Of a stretch of 35,730 nucleotides of DNA, positions 1 through 8,402 are shown in pieces. Every line of letters starts with the position of its first letter. The stretch's first letter is position 1. Position numbers and translations under genes: made by a program. The notes beneath the pieces were generated by a model, which made no database searches, was not told the origin of the DNA, and worked only from the letters and a program-made list of their open reading frames with translations. The DNA comes from Nocardioides sp. SYSU D00038 (lineage in GTDB: Bacteria > Actinomycetota > Actinomycetes > Propionibacteriales > Nocardioidaceae). The stretch is taken from positions 1 to 35,730 of the forward strand of contig NZ_JAFFJT010000037.1 of NCBI RefSeq assembly GCF_016924665.1, in the 5' to 3' direction.

Positions 1-38
1 TTCCGACGCGGCCCGGCCCACGAGCCTGGTTGCGCCGC

Positions 39-1136
39 TCAGCGCTTGAACTTCACCAGCTGGCCGGCCGGCACGTCGCCGGGCTGGCCGGAGAGGCCGG
101 TGAGCACGTTGATCGTGGCGAACAGGCCGCCCTTGGCGAGCTCGACCTCGCTGGGCATCGGGGCCTTGGCGAAGGTGGTCGCCTTGCGCGAGCCCTTCTT
201 GATCTTGGCGATCCGGCCCTTGAACAGCTCGGCCACGTAGACGTCGCCGCCCTTGGTCACGGCCAGGCCGGTGGCGCTGACGAGGCCGCCGGCGACCTTG
301 GTCACCTTGCCGTTGCGGGGGTTGACCTTGTAGACGGCACCGGCCGCGCCGAGCGAGCCGTCCTCGGGACCGCCCGGGAGGGTGCTGACGTAGAGCTGGC
401 CGCCGGGGCCCGCCTCGACGTCGGTCGGCACCGACTCGAACCAGTGGGTGCGGCCCACGGTGCAGGCCGGGAACTTGGCCTGCTTGGCGAACGCCTTGGT
501 GACCTTGAGGCCGACGGCGGGCAGCACGGCCACGTTGCGGACCTTGCCGTTGGTGACCTTCCACAGGTTGTTGGCGCCGGCGTCGGCGACGTAGGTGGTG
601 CGGCCGATGCTGGTGCTGGCGAACGGGTGGGTCTCGTCGATGCCCTTGTAGCGGACCTTGGTGCCCGCGGGGAACTTCTTGGCGCACGACTCGGGCAGCT
701 GGCGGAAGCCGTAGGTGACCTTGCGGTCGGGGTTCTGCTTCTGCTCGGCCTTGCCGATGTCGGCGATCTTGCGGGCCTTGCCGCCAGTGCCGAGCACGCG
801 CAGCTCGGCGTGCTCGTTGTTGCCGCGGGACAGCGCGAAGACGACCTTGCCGCCGCGCACCGAGACGGCGCCGACCTCGGCACCCCCGGTGGACTGGTAG
901 ACCGGCGCCGGGGCCTTGCCCGGGGCCTGGCGCATGAGTACGCCGGCGAAGTTCTGGCTGAACCAGCGGGTGCCGTTGTCGGAGACGGCGACGCTGAACG
1001 GCGAGAACAGGTCGCCGGCCAGCACCTGGGGCTGGGGCTTGGCGGCCTGCGCCGCCTCGCTGGCGCCGGTGGCGCCGAGCGTCGAGGCGGCGACGGCGAG
1101 CGTCGCCACGGTCAGGGTGAGCTTGTTGCGGATCAT
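39..1136 (-). CDS. Secreted ScyD/ScyE-family beta-propeller protein
   Basis: This is a 365-residue exported protein of unknown molecular role. Residues 1-32 form a signal peptide: a basic start (MIRNK), a hydrophobic run, then an Ala-rich cleavage region. The mature part has loosely repeated propeller-like blades, seen in the phrases SPFSVAVSDNGTRWF, STSIGRTTYVADAGANNLW, TDVEAGPGGQLYVSTLPGG and ATGLAVTKGGDVYVAELFKG. These are typical of the ScyD/ScyE family and of NHL/SMP-30-like propellers. The ATG at 1136 was chosen over an in-frame start 17 codons upstream because the signal peptide begins there and GAGAGG lies about 10 bases upstream. It is the only gene in its transcript here, with a 133-bp gap from meaB upstream. 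The substrate or ligand is unknown; the family call rests on blade wording and architecture. Confidence 0.8.
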   Translation of the reverse strand: MIRNKLTLTVATLAVAASTLGATGASEAAQAAKPQPQVLAGDLFSPFSVAVSDNGTRWFSQNFAGVLMRQAPGKAPAPVYQSTGGAEVGAVSVRGGKVVFALSRGNNEHAELRVLGTGGKARKIADIGKAEQKQNPDRKVTYGFRQLPESCAKKFPAGTKVRYKGIDETHPFASTSIGRTTYVADAGANNLWKVTNGKVRNVAVLPAVGLKVTKAFAKQAKFPACTVGRTHWFESVPTDVEAGPGGQLYVSTLPGGPEDGSLGAAGAVYKVNPRNGKVTKVAGGLVSATGLAVTKGGDVYVAELFKGRIAKIKKGSRKATTFAKAPMPSEVELAKGGLFATINVLTGLSGQPGDVPAGQLVKFKR

Positions 1137-1269
1137 GTGGGGTCGTACCTCTCGGGAGTGTCGGTGGTGAGACCCTCGCGGGACCACCGTCCCGGGCGCA
1201 CGGGGCGGCTGTCCTCGGTTTGCGGGGACAACCCCGGGGACGGGCCTCGGGACACCGTGCAGCGGAGGC

Positions 1270-2265
1270 TCAGGCCTCGTCGTAGGCCGCGAGGATGCGG
1301 TCGGCGGCCACGGTCGCCGGCAGCTCGCCGGCCAGCACCTCGGCCCGCACGTCGTCGCGGATCGCCCGCACGGCGGGCGAGTGGCGCAGCCGCTGGTCGA
1401 GCTCGTCGCGCACCAGCGCCCAGGTGAAGTCGAGCTGCTGCCCAGCCCGCTTGCGGGCCAGTCCGTCGACGCCGAGGTGGTCGCGGTGGGCCAGCACCCG
1501 CTCCCACAGGTCGTCGACGCCGACGTCGGTGAGGCCCGAGCAGGTCACCACCGGCGGCGCCCACTCGCCGTGCCCGCGCACCAGGCGCAGGGCGCCGGCC
1601 AGCTCGCGGGCCGCCGTGCGGGCCTCCTGCTCGCGGTCGCCGTCGGCCTTGTTGACCGCGATCACGTCGGCGATCTCAAGGATGCCCTTCTTGATGCCCT
1701 GCAGCTGGTCGCCGGTGCGGGCCAGGGTGAGGAACAGGAAGGTGTCGACCATGCCGGCGACCGTGACCTCCGACTGGCCGACCCCCACGGTCTCGACCAG
1801 CACCACGTCGTGGCCGGCGGCCTCGAGCACCGACATCGCCTGCACGGTCGCGCGCGCGACGCCGCCGAGCGTCCCCGCCGACGGGCTGGGCCGGATGTAG
1901 GCCCGCGGGTCGGCCGAGAGCCGCGCCATCCGGGTCTTGTCGCCCAGCACCGACCCGCCGGTGCGCACCGAGGAGGGGTCGACGGCCAGCACGCCGACCC
2001 GGTGGCCCGCCGCGGTCAGGCGGGTGCCGAGCGACTCGATGAACGTCGACTTGCCGACCCCCGGCACCCCCGAGATCCCCACCCGTACGGCGGACGAGGC
2101 GACCCCGGCGGAGCCGTCGGCGCTCAGCCGGGTCAGCAGCTCGCGGGCGGCCGCCCGGTGGGCCGGCTTGGCCGACTCGACCAGCGTGATCGCCCGGGCC
2201 GTCGCGGCGCGGTTGCCCGCGCCGATCCCGGCGACCAGCGCGTCGACGTCCACCGCTGCGGCCAC
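1270..2265 (-). CDS. meaB: Methylmalonyl-CoA mutase-associated GTPase MeaB
   Basis: This is a G3E-type P-loop GTPase that loads adenosylcobalamin onto methylmalonyl-CoA mutase and protects it from inactivation. About 331 residues. The P-loop GVPGVGKS lies at residues 66-73, followed by the switch-like DPSSVRTGGSVLGDKTRM, then VETVGVGQSE and the guanine-specificity NKAD. These are MeaB/ArgK hallmarks. It is the last gene of the mutA-mutB-meaB operon and begins 8 bases after the mutB stop codon. There is no ATG near the N-terminus. The GTG at 2265 is the first acceptable start and gives the usual family length; a second GTG at 2253 is possible. No clear ribosome site precedes it, so translation is probably coupled to mutB. 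The neighbourhood makes the mutase assignment firm, rather than an ArgK-type role. Confidence 0.95.
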   Translation of the reverse strand: MAAAVDVDALVAGIGAGNRAATARAITLVESAKPAHRAAARELLTRLSADGSAGVASSAVRVGISGVPGVGKSTFIESLGTRLTAAGHRVGVLAVDPSSVRTGGSVLGDKTRMARLSADPRAYIRPSPSAGTLGGVARATVQAMSVLEAAGHDVVLVETVGVGQSEVTVAGMVDTFLFLTLARTGDQLQGIKKGILEIADVIAVNKADGDREQEARTAARELAGALRLVRGHGEWAPPVVTCSGLTDVGVDDLWERVLAHRDHLGVDGLARKRAGQQLDFTWALVRDELDQRLRHSPAVRAIRDDVRAEVLAGELPATVAADRILAAYDEA

Positions 2266-2273
2266 GGGGCGGC

Positions 2274-4439
2274 TCAGTGGCCCAGGAGCTCGCGCAGCCG
2301 GGCCAGCAGGTCGAGCGCCGACTCGGCGATGACGGTGCCGGGCAGGAAGACCGCCGCGGCCCCCATCTCCCGGAGCGTGGGCACGTCGTCGGGTGGGATC
2401 ACGCCGCCGATGACGACCATGATGTCGTCGCGGCCCTGCTCGGCGAGCGCCTGCTTGAGGGCCGGGAGCAGCGTCAGGTGGCCCGCGGCCAGCGAGCTGA
2501 CGCCGACGATGTGCACGTCGGCGTCGACGGCCTGCTGGGCGACCTCCTCGGGCGTGGAGAACAGTGGCCCCACGTCGACGTCGAAGCCGAGGTCGGCGAA
2601 GGCCGAGACGATCACCTTCTGGCCGCGGTCGTGGCCGTCCTGGCCCATCTTGGCCACCAGGATCCGGGGCCGGCGGCCCTCGGCCTCCTCGAACTCCTCG
2701 GTCGCGGCCAGCACCTGGCTGACCACGGTGTCCGGGGTGTCGCCGAGCTCGGACCTGTACACGCCGCTGATCGTACGGATCACCGCCTGGTGGCGGCCGT
2801 AGACCTTCTCCAGGGCGTCGGAGATCTCGCCGACGGTGGCCTTGGCGCGCGCGGCGTCGACGGCCAGCGCGAGCAGGTTGCCGTCGAGCGAGCCGCGCTC
2901 CGGGCCGCGCTCGGCGCTGGTGGTCAGCGCCTCCAGCGTGCGGCGCACCTCGTCGTCGTCGCGCTCGGCGCGCAGCCGCTCGAGCTTGGCGACCTGCTGG
3001 CGGTAGACGTCGTCGTTGTCGACCCGGAGCACGTCGAGCTTGTCCTCGGCCGCGAGCCGGAAGGTGTTGACGCCGATGACGCTCTGCGCACCGGAGTCGA
3101 TGCGCGCCTGGGTGCGGGCCGCGGCCTCCTCGATGCGCATCTTGGGGATGCCCTGCTCGATCGCCTTCGCCATCCCGCCGGCCTGCTCGGCCTCCTGGAT
3201 GTGGGCCCAGGCCCGCTCGGCGAGGTCGTGGGTGAGCCGCTCGACGTAGTAGGAGCCGCCCCAGGGGTCGATGGTCCCGGTGGTGCCGCTCTCCTGCTGG
3301 AGCAGCAGCTGGGTGTTGCGCGCGATCCGCGCCGAGAAGTCGGTCGGCAGCGCGATCGCCTCGTCGAGGGCGTTGGTGTGGAGCGATTGGGTGTGGCCCT
3401 GCGTGGACGCCATCGCCTCGATGCAGGTGCGGCCGACGTTGTTGAAGACGTCCTGGGCGGTCAGCGACCAGCCGGAGGTCTGGCTGTGGGTGCGCAGGCT
3501 CAGCGACTTGGGGTTCTGGGGGTCGAACTGGCGCACCAGCCGCGACCACAGCGCCCGGGCCGCCCGCAGCTTCGCGACCTCCATGAAGAAGTTCATGCCG
3601 ATCGCCCAGAAGAACGACAGCCGCGGCGCGAACTGGTCGATGGTCATGCCGGTCTCGAGGCCCGCCCGGATGTACTCGACGCCGTCGGCCAGCGTGTAGG
3701 CGAGCTCGAGGTCGGCGGTCGCCCCCGCCTCCTGGATGTGGTAGCCGGAGATCGAGATCGAGTTGAAGCGCGGCATCCGCGCCGAGGTGTAGCTGAAGAT
3801 GTCGCTGATGATCCGCATGCTGGGGGCGGGCGGGTAGATGTAGGTGTTGCGGACCATGAACTCCTTGAGGATGTCGTTCTGGATCGTCCCCGTGAGCTGC
3901 TCCGGCTTCACCCCCTGCTCCTCGGCCGCGGCGATGTAGAGGGCCAGGACCGGCAGCACGGCGCCGTTCATGGTCATCGACACCGACATCTCGTCGAGCG
4001 GGATGCCGTCGAAGAGCACCCGGGTGTCGTAGATCGAGTCGATCGCCACCCCGGCCATGCCGACGTCGCCGCGCACCCGGGGGTGGTCGGAGTCGTAGCC
4101 GCGGTGGGTCGCGAGGTCGAAGGCGACCGAGAGCCCCTTCTGCCCGGCGGCGAGGTTGCGGCGGTAGAAGGCGTTGGACTCCTCCGCGGTGGAGAAGCCG
4201 GCGTACTGCCGGATCGTCCACGGCTGGGTGGTGTACATCGTCGGGTAGGGCCCGCGCAGGAACGGGCTCAGCCCCGGCCAGGTGTCGAGCGCGTCGAGGC
4301 CCTCGAGGTGCTCCGGCCCGTAGACGGGCAGCACGTCGATGCCCTCGGGCGCCGTCCACGGCTTGCCGCCCACCGCGCCGCCGGCGGTCGCCGCGGCCCC
4401 GGCGAGGCTCAGGCCGCTGAAGCTGGAGGGGACGGTCAT
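2274..4439 (-). CDS. mutB: Methylmalonyl-CoA mutase large (catalytic) subunit
   Basis: Catalytic alpha subunit (721 residues) of adenosylcobalamin-dependent methylmalonyl-CoA mutase, interconverting (R)-methylmalonyl-CoA and succinyl-CoA in the propionate/odd-chain pathway. The N-terminal two thirds is the TIM barrel, with the family strings RGPYPTMYTTQPWTIRQYAG and FNSISISGYHIQEAGA. The C-terminal B12-binding domain (from about 590) has the His-on motif DGHDRG at 601-606, with His603 as the cobalt ligand, then SSL at 648-650 and GG at 678-679. Start and stop are both coupled: its ATG overlaps the mutA stop by four bases (ATGA), and meaB follows after 8 bases. Length and all cofactor motifs are intact, so this is a functional enzyme. 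Confidence 0.98.
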   Translation of the reverse strand: MTVPSSFSGLSLAGAAATAGGAVGGKPWTAPEGIDVLPVYGPEHLEGLDALDTWPGLSPFLRGPYPTMYTTQPWTIRQYAGFSTAEESNAFYRRNLAAGQKGLSVAFDLATHRGYDSDHPRVRGDVGMAGVAIDSIYDTRVLFDGIPLDEMSVSMTMNGAVLPVLALYIAAAEEQGVKPEQLTGTIQNDILKEFMVRNTYIYPPAPSMRIISDIFSYTSARMPRFNSISISGYHIQEAGATADLELAYTLADGVEYIRAGLETGMTIDQFAPRLSFFWAIGMNFFMEVAKLRAARALWSRLVRQFDPQNPKSLSLRTHSQTSGWSLTAQDVFNNVGRTCIEAMASTQGHTQSLHTNALDEAIALPTDFSARIARNTQLLLQQESGTTGTIDPWGGSYYVERLTHDLAERAWAHIQEAEQAGGMAKAIEQGIPKMRIEEAAARTQARIDSGAQSVIGVNTFRLAAEDKLDVLRVDNDDVYRQQVAKLERLRAERDDDEVRRTLEALTTSAERGPERGSLDGNLLALAVDAARAKATVGEISDALEKVYGRHQAVIRTISGVYRSELGDTPDTVVSQVLAATEEFEEAEGRRPRILVAKMGQDGHDRGQKVIVSAFADLGFDVDVGPLFSTPEEVAQQAVDADVHIVGVSSLAAGHLTLLPALKQALAEQGRDDIMVVIGGVIPPDDVPTLREMGAAAVFLPGTVIAESALDLLARLRELLGH

Positions 4440-6160
4440 GACAGCTTCTCCCGGGTGCGAGTGACGAAGTCGAGGGCGTCGACGCCCATGGCGCACGAGT
4501 CGTCGACGTAGTCGGTGGGCCGGCCGGCGACGATCACCCAGCGGGCCCCGGCGCCGCGCAGCGCCTCGGCCGCCGCCGCACCCCACTCGGCGTAGGCCGC
4601 GTCGCTGCCGGCGAGGCACACCACCGGCTGGCCGTCGTACGCCGCGAGCAGCGCCTCGACGTCGGCGGTGGCCCCCGCGGGGCTCACCGCGATCCCGCCG
4701 GCCGCGAACAGGTTGGTGGCGAAGGTGGCACGGGCCGTGTGGGAGGCGACCGTGCCGAGCGTGGCCAGGAAGACCGGGGTCGCGGCGGGCTCGTCGCGCA
4801 GCGCCTCGAACGCCGCGCCGTGGGGGCGGACGCCGGCCCAGGAGTCGTCCGGCGCCCGCTCGGGCAGCACCTCGGCCAGGTGGGGGAACTCCGTGAGCCC
4901 CGTGATCGGCCGGGTGCGGCGGGCGACCTGCGCGTCGCGCTCGGCGGCGGTGGCGGCGACCAGCTCGTCGAGGTCGGTGCCGTCCTCGAGCCGCCCGAAC
5001 AGCGTCCACGCGGCGACCGCGAGGTCGTCGGTCAGCTTCTCCACGGCGTACGCCCCGCCGGCGGGGTCGGCGACCGCGGCGACGTGGGACTCCTCGATGA
5101 GCAGGTGAGAGGTGTTGCGCGCGATCCGGCGGCCCAGCACGTCGGGACGGCCCAGCGGGCTGTCGAAGGGCAGCACCGTGACGGCGTCGGCGCCGCCGAC
5201 GCCCGCGGCGAAGGCGGCGACGGTGGTGCGCAGCATGTTCACGTAGGGGTCGTAGCGGCTCATCATCGGACGGCTGGTCACCGCGTGCTGCCGCTGCTCG
5301 AGGTCGGTGCCGCCGCTGAGCTCCACCACTCGCGCCCACAGGCGCCGCGCGGCCCGCAGCTTGGCGATGGTCGGGAACTGCTCGTCGCTGGCGGCGAACC
5401 GGAACTCCACCCGGCGGGCGACCTCGTCGACGCTCCGGCCGGCCTCGGTCAGCACCCGCAGCAGCCGCACGCCCAGCACCAGCGAGCGGGCCAGCTCCTG
5501 CACGTCGGAGCCGCCGCGGTCGTGGACGTCGGTGGCGTCGACCACCAGGCCGAGCACCCCGGCCCGCTCGGCGAGCTCGAGGCCGGCGAGCAGGTCGGCG
5601 TCGTCGGCGGTGGCGGGCACGCCGAGGTTGGTGCCGGGGTGGAGCTCGGCGTCGCCGGCGTGGTCGAGCAGCGCCCGGGCCGCGGCCAACGGGTCGGCGG
5701 TCGCGTCGAGGACCACCGGGGCCAGGTCGAGCAGCACGCCGTCGAGCACGGCCGCCAGGTCGGCGCCGGGGTCGACGGTCAGCCACAGCGACGTCACACC
5801 CCCGTCGAGGTCGACGCGCAGCTCCTCGTTGGCGGCCTTCGCGTCGGCGAGCCGCAGGTGGGCGCGCACGTCCCACGCCCCGGCCCGGGTCGGGCGGCCG
5901 TCGGTGGTGAGGTCCTCCAGCAGCGCGGGGGTGCCGAGGGGCGGAATGCCGATGCCGTCGAGCGTGGTGCGGGTGAGCCGCTCCCAGACCAGTGCGTTGT
6001 CGTCGTCCTCGGCCAGCCGGCGCGCCTTGCGCAGCACGGCGGCCGCGGCGTCCTCCCAGTCGGCGGCCGACCAGCGGTCCGCGGGGTCCGCCAGGTCGAG
6101 CGAGCCCTGCTCCGGCTCGAGCCCGGCGGGCTCGGCCAGCCCGCCCTCCACGTCAGTCAT
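4436..6160 (-). CDS. mutA: Methylmalonyl-CoA mutase small (non-catalytic) subunit
   Basis: Beta subunit (574 residues) of the heterodimeric mutase. It shares the barrel fold with MutB (FRFAASDEQFPTIAKLRAARRLWARV, split here from the family string; SRPMMSRYDPYVNMLRTTVAAFAAGVGG region). The C-terminal domain resembles a B12 domain but lacks the DxHxxG ligand motif, as is normal for MutA. It therefore does not bind cobalamin and supports the complex structurally. ATG at 6160 was chosen because TAGGGT lies 7 bases upstream, the spacing of a leaderless actinobacterial promoter, and no Shine-Dalgarno is seen. The open frame continues much further upstream, but that part lies opposite htpX and has no family similarity. 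It is the first gene of mutA-mutB-meaB and is divergent from htpX. Confidence 0.95.
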   Translation of the reverse strand: MTDVEGGLAEPAGLEPEQGSLDLADPADRWSAADWEDAAAAVLRKARRLAEDDDNALVWERLTRTTLDGIGIPPLGTPALLEDLTTDGRPTRAGAWDVRAHLRLADAKAANEELRVDLDGGVTSLWLTVDPGADLAAVLDGVLLDLAPVVLDATADPLAAARALLDHAGDAELHPGTNLGVPATADDADLLAGLELAERAGVLGLVVDATDVHDRGGSDVQELARSLVLGVRLLRVLTEAGRSVDEVARRVEFRFAASDEQFPTIAKLRAARRLWARVVELSGGTDLEQRQHAVTSRPMMSRYDPYVNMLRTTVAAFAAGVGGADAVTVLPFDSPLGRPDVLGRRIARNTSHLLIEESHVAAVADPAGGAYAVEKLTDDLAVAAWTLFGRLEDGTDLDELVAATAAERDAQVARRTRPITGLTEFPHLAEVLPERAPDDSWAGVRPHGAAFEALRDEPAATPVFLATLGTVASHTARATFATNLFAAGGIAVSPAGATADVEALLAAYDGQPVVCLAGSDAAYAEWGAAAAEALRGAGARWVIVAGRPTDYVDDSCAMGVDALDFVTRTREKLS

Positions 6161-6167
6161 GCTGCGA

Positions 6168-6173
6168 ACCCTA
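6168..6173 (-). promoter_or_regulatory. Leaderless -10 element of the mutA-mutB-meaB operon
   Basis: TAGGGT on the minus strand, 7 bases before the mutA ATG. Transcription would begin at or next to the start codon. No good -35 is visible 17-19 bases further upstream. Confidence 0.5.
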
Positions 6174-6271
6174 GGGAGACGCGCGTCACCGGACCACAGA
6201 GTGTGACTTTTTCGACCCGCGGCCGCGCCGGGCGCCGGAACGCCGAGGAGCCCGCGAGCGTTGGAGGTGGT

Positions 6272-7132
6272 GTGACCGGACATCGTCATTTCAACGGACT
6301 CAAGACCGCCCTGCTCCTCGGTGGGCTTTCGGCGGCGGTCATCCTCGTCGGCAGCCTGTTCGGCCGCGGCGGCCTCGTCATCGCGCTGGTCCTCGCGCTC
6401 GGGATGAACGCCTACGGCTACTGGAACTCCGACAAGCTCGCGCTCCGCGCGATGCGGGCCCGGCCGGTGAGCGAGGCCGAGGCACCGGGCATGTACCGCA
6501 TCGTCCGCGAGCTCTCCGAGCGCGCCGGGCAGCCGATGCCGCGGCTCTACGTCTCCCCCACCGACGCGCCCAACGCGTTCGCCACCGGCCGCAACCCCCA
6601 GAACTCGGCGGTCTGCTGCACCGAGGGGATCCTGCAGATCCTCGACGAGCGCGAGCTGCGCGGCGTGCTCGGCCACGAGCTGATGCACGTCTACAACCGC
6701 GACATCCTCACCGCGTCGGTGGCCGGCGCGCTGGCCAGCGCGGTGACCTTCCTCGCCCAGTTCGGCCTGTTCTTCGGCGGCAACGACGAGGAGCGGCCCA
6801 ACCCGATCGTGGCGATCGGCCTGCTCTTCCTCGGCCCGCTCGCGGCCGGCATCGTGCAGATGGCGGTCAGCCGCACCCGGGAGTACGACGCCGACGAGGA
6901 CGGCGCCCGCCTCACCGGTGACCCGCTCGCGCTCGCCTCGGCGCTGCGCAAGCTCGAGCGGGGCGTGGCCCACCGGCCGCTCCCGCCGCAGCGCGACCTG
7001 GTCAACGCCAGCCACATGATGATCGCCAACCCGTTCCGGGGCGGCGGGGTCAGCAAGCTGTTCGCGACCCACCCGCCGATGCCCGAGCGGATCGCTCGGC
7101 TCGAGCAGATGGCGGGCCAGCGGCTCCCCTAG
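6272..7132 (+). CDS. htpX: HtpX-type zinc membrane metalloprotease
   Basis: M48-family integral-membrane protease (286 residues) that degrades damaged membrane proteins during envelope or heat stress. Two N-terminal membrane segments lie at about 13-30 and 34-50. The active-site helix HELMH is at 135-139, and the third zinc ligand is in REYDADEDGA near residue 204. Two further hydrophobic segments surround residues 148-168 and 178-200. Length matches bacterial HtpX (about 285-295). The GTG at 6272 was chosen because GGAGG lies at 6263-6267, 4 bases upstream, and the protein then starts like other HtpX members. It stands alone, divergent from mutA across 111 bp. A heat-shock operator was not recognised. 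Confidence 0.95.
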   Translation: MTGHRHFNGLKTALLLGGLSAAVILVGSLFGRGGLVIALVLALGMNAYGYWNSDKLALRAMRARPVSEAEAPGMYRIVRELSERAGQPMPRLYVSPTDAPNAFATGRNPQNSAVCCTEGILQILDERELRGVLGHELMHVYNRDILTASVAGALASAVTFLAQFGLFFGGNDEERPNPIVAIGLLFLGPLAAGIVQMAVSRTREYDADEDGARLTGDPLALASALRKLERGVAHRPLPPQRDLVNASHMMIANPFRGGGVSKLFATHPPMPERIARLEQMAGQRLP

Positions 7133-7241
7133 GCCGCCCCATCGACGGCTGAGCGCGGGTTCACCCGGCGGCCACCCGGCCGCCACGCCGCCGCCACGCC
7201 ACTGCAACTCCGGGGCGGCCTGGCCGGGTCATCCTGCGACC

Positions 7242-8303
7242 ATGCGGATCGCGCTCGTCACCGAGACCTTCTACCCCGCGGTCGACGGCACCACGACCAC
7301 GGTGCGCGCCGTCGCCGACCACCTCATCGACGCCGGCCACCAGGTGCTCGTGGTGGCCCCGGGTCCGGGCATCGCCTCCTACCGCGGCAGCCGGGTCGCC
7401 CGGGTGGCCCCCCACACCCGCCCCGGTCCGCAGGTGCGGGCGGCGCTCGCGTCGTTCGGACCCGACCTCGTCCACGTCACCAGCCCGGGCACGGTCGGCC
7501 GGAAGGCGCTCAAGCACGCCGCCGGGCTCGGCGCCCGGACGCTCGTCGTGCAGCACTCCCCCGTCGCGACGTCGCGGGTCGACCAGTGGCTGCACCAGGC
7601 GGTGGCCCGCGCCGACCGGGTGGTGGTCACCGCGGAGTGGCTGGCCGACGACGTCGCCCGGCTCGGGGTGGCGGCCGACACCTGGCTGCCGGGTGTCGAC
7701 ACCCGCGCGTTCGCGCCGACGCTGCGCGACCCCTGGCTGCACCGGTCGTGGTCCCGCAGCGGTCGCACCTCCGAGCCTCTGGTCGTGGTCGGCTACGTCG
7801 GCAGCCTGCACCGGCGCCACGGCGTCCGGCGGCTCGCCGAGCTGGCCGGGGTCCCCGGCACCCGGGTGGTGGTGGTCGGCGACGGTCCCCAGCGGGAGTG
7901 GCTGCGGTCGCGGCTCCCCCGGGCCCGGTTCGTCGGGTCGCTCGAGGCCGGCCACCTCGCCACCGCGATGGCCTCGCTCGACGTGCTGGTCCACCCCGGC
8001 GAGCGCGAGACCTGCTGCCACGCGTTGCGCGAGGGGGCCGCGAGCGGCGTGCCGGTGGTGGCACCCCGCTCGGGGGGCGCGCGCGCCGTCGTACGTCCCC
8101 TGGAGACGGGGCTGCTCTTCGAGCCCGGCACCGACGGGGCGCTCGCCGACGCGGTCGCGGCGCTGGCCGCCGACCGGCAGCGAGGCCTGATGGGGGCCCA
8201 CGCGCGCCAGGTGGCCCTGCGGCGCACCTGGTCGGACGCCGTGGCCGAGCTGGTGTCGGAGCACTACGCCGTGGCGCTGGGCCGGGAGCTCACCGCCGCC
8301 TGA
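7242..8303 (+). CDS. GT4-family glycosyltransferase (MgtA/PimB-like)
   Basis: Retaining GT-B glycosyltransferase (353 residues), probably transferring a hexose such as mannose from a nucleotide sugar to a lipid or envelope acceptor. The N-terminal domain starts ALVTETFYPAVDGTTTTV, close to the opening of the mycobacterial mannosyltransferase MgtA. The C-terminal domain has VVVVGDGPQREWL (about 209-221) and the catalytic EX7E motif, E256 to E264, in ERETCCHALREGAASGVPVV. No signal peptide or membrane helix is present, so it is a cytoplasmic or peripheral enzyme. The ATG at 7242 has no Shine-Dalgarno; CATCCT six bases upstream may be a weak leaderless -10. It is followed by sdh but has a different function and probably its own transcript. 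The donor and acceptor cannot be read from sequence. Confidence 0.88.
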   Translation: MRIALVTETFYPAVDGTTTTVRAVADHLIDAGHQVLVVAPGPGIASYRGSRVARVAPHTRPGPQVRAALASFGPDLVHVTSPGTVGRKALKHAAGLGARTLVVQHSPVATSRVDQWLHQAVARADRVVVTAEWLADDVARLGVAADTWLPGVDTRAFAPTLRDPWLHRSWSRSGRTSEPLVVVGYVGSLHRRHGVRRLAELAGVPGTRVVVVGDGPQREWLRSRLPRARFVGSLEAGHLATAMASLDVLVHPGERETCCHALREGAASGVPVVAPRSGGARAVVRPLETGLLFEPGTDGALADAVAALAADRQRGLMGAHARQVALRRTWSDAVAELVSEHYAVALGRELTAA

Positions 8304-8315
8304 GCCGGCGAATGG

Positions 8316-8331
8316 GTTAGGATCGCCTAAC
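8316..8331. promoter_or_regulatory. Inverted repeat GTTAGG-N4-CCTAAC upstream of sdhC
   Basis: Two perfect 6-bp arms separated by ATCG, 72 bp upstream of the sdhC start and just after the glycosyltransferase stop. The arms resemble the half sites of DtxR/IdeR iron boxes, but the spacing is 4 bases rather than 9, so the binding protein is uncertain. Confidence 0.4.
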
Positions 8332-8367
8332 TTCATCGGGAAGGGGGATTTGTCACATCCCCTCCCA

Positions 8368-8387
8368 CCCCGCCTGCCGAGGCGGGG
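8368..8387. terminator. GC hairpin between the glycosyltransferase and sdhC
   Basis: CCCCGCCT and AGGCGGGG form a perfect 8-bp stem with a 4-base loop. There is no T-run. It could end the glycosyltransferase transcript, or act in sdhC regulation because it abuts the sdhC -10 element. Confidence 0.4.
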
Positions 8388-8390
8388 CGG

Positions 8391-8396
8391 TAGCGT
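8391..8396 (+). promoter_or_regulatory. Leaderless -10 element of sdhCAB
   Basis: TAGCGT lies exactly 6 bases before the sdhC GTG, so the transcript would start at the initiation codon. No clear -35 at the usual spacing. Confidence 0.5.
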
Positions 8397-8402
8397 GCCC
8401 GT

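Noticed and set aside
30..1427. Long open frames opposite or out of frame with clear genes, for example 465 codons on the plus strand over the ScyD-like gene
   Set aside because: In very GC-rich DNA the opposite and shifted frames stay open by chance. These translate to low-complexity Arg/Ala/Gly/Pro text with no family motifs, and the true genes on the other strand are clear.
4739..6271. Long in-frame extension of htpX upstream of 6272
   Set aside because: It lies antisense to mutA, has no family similarity, and a GTG with a good GGAGG site at 6272 gives the normal HtpX length.
7178..7201. Two tandem copies of an 11-base GCC-rich unit before the glycosyltransferase
   Set aside because: Only two short copies in GC-rich DNA; no more than expected by chance and no feature attached.
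8316..8331. True DtxR/IdeR iron box upstream of sdhC
   Set aside because: Arms look similar but spacing is 4 instead of 9 and only about half of the 19-base consensus fits, so it is reported as an inverted repeat of unknown binder.
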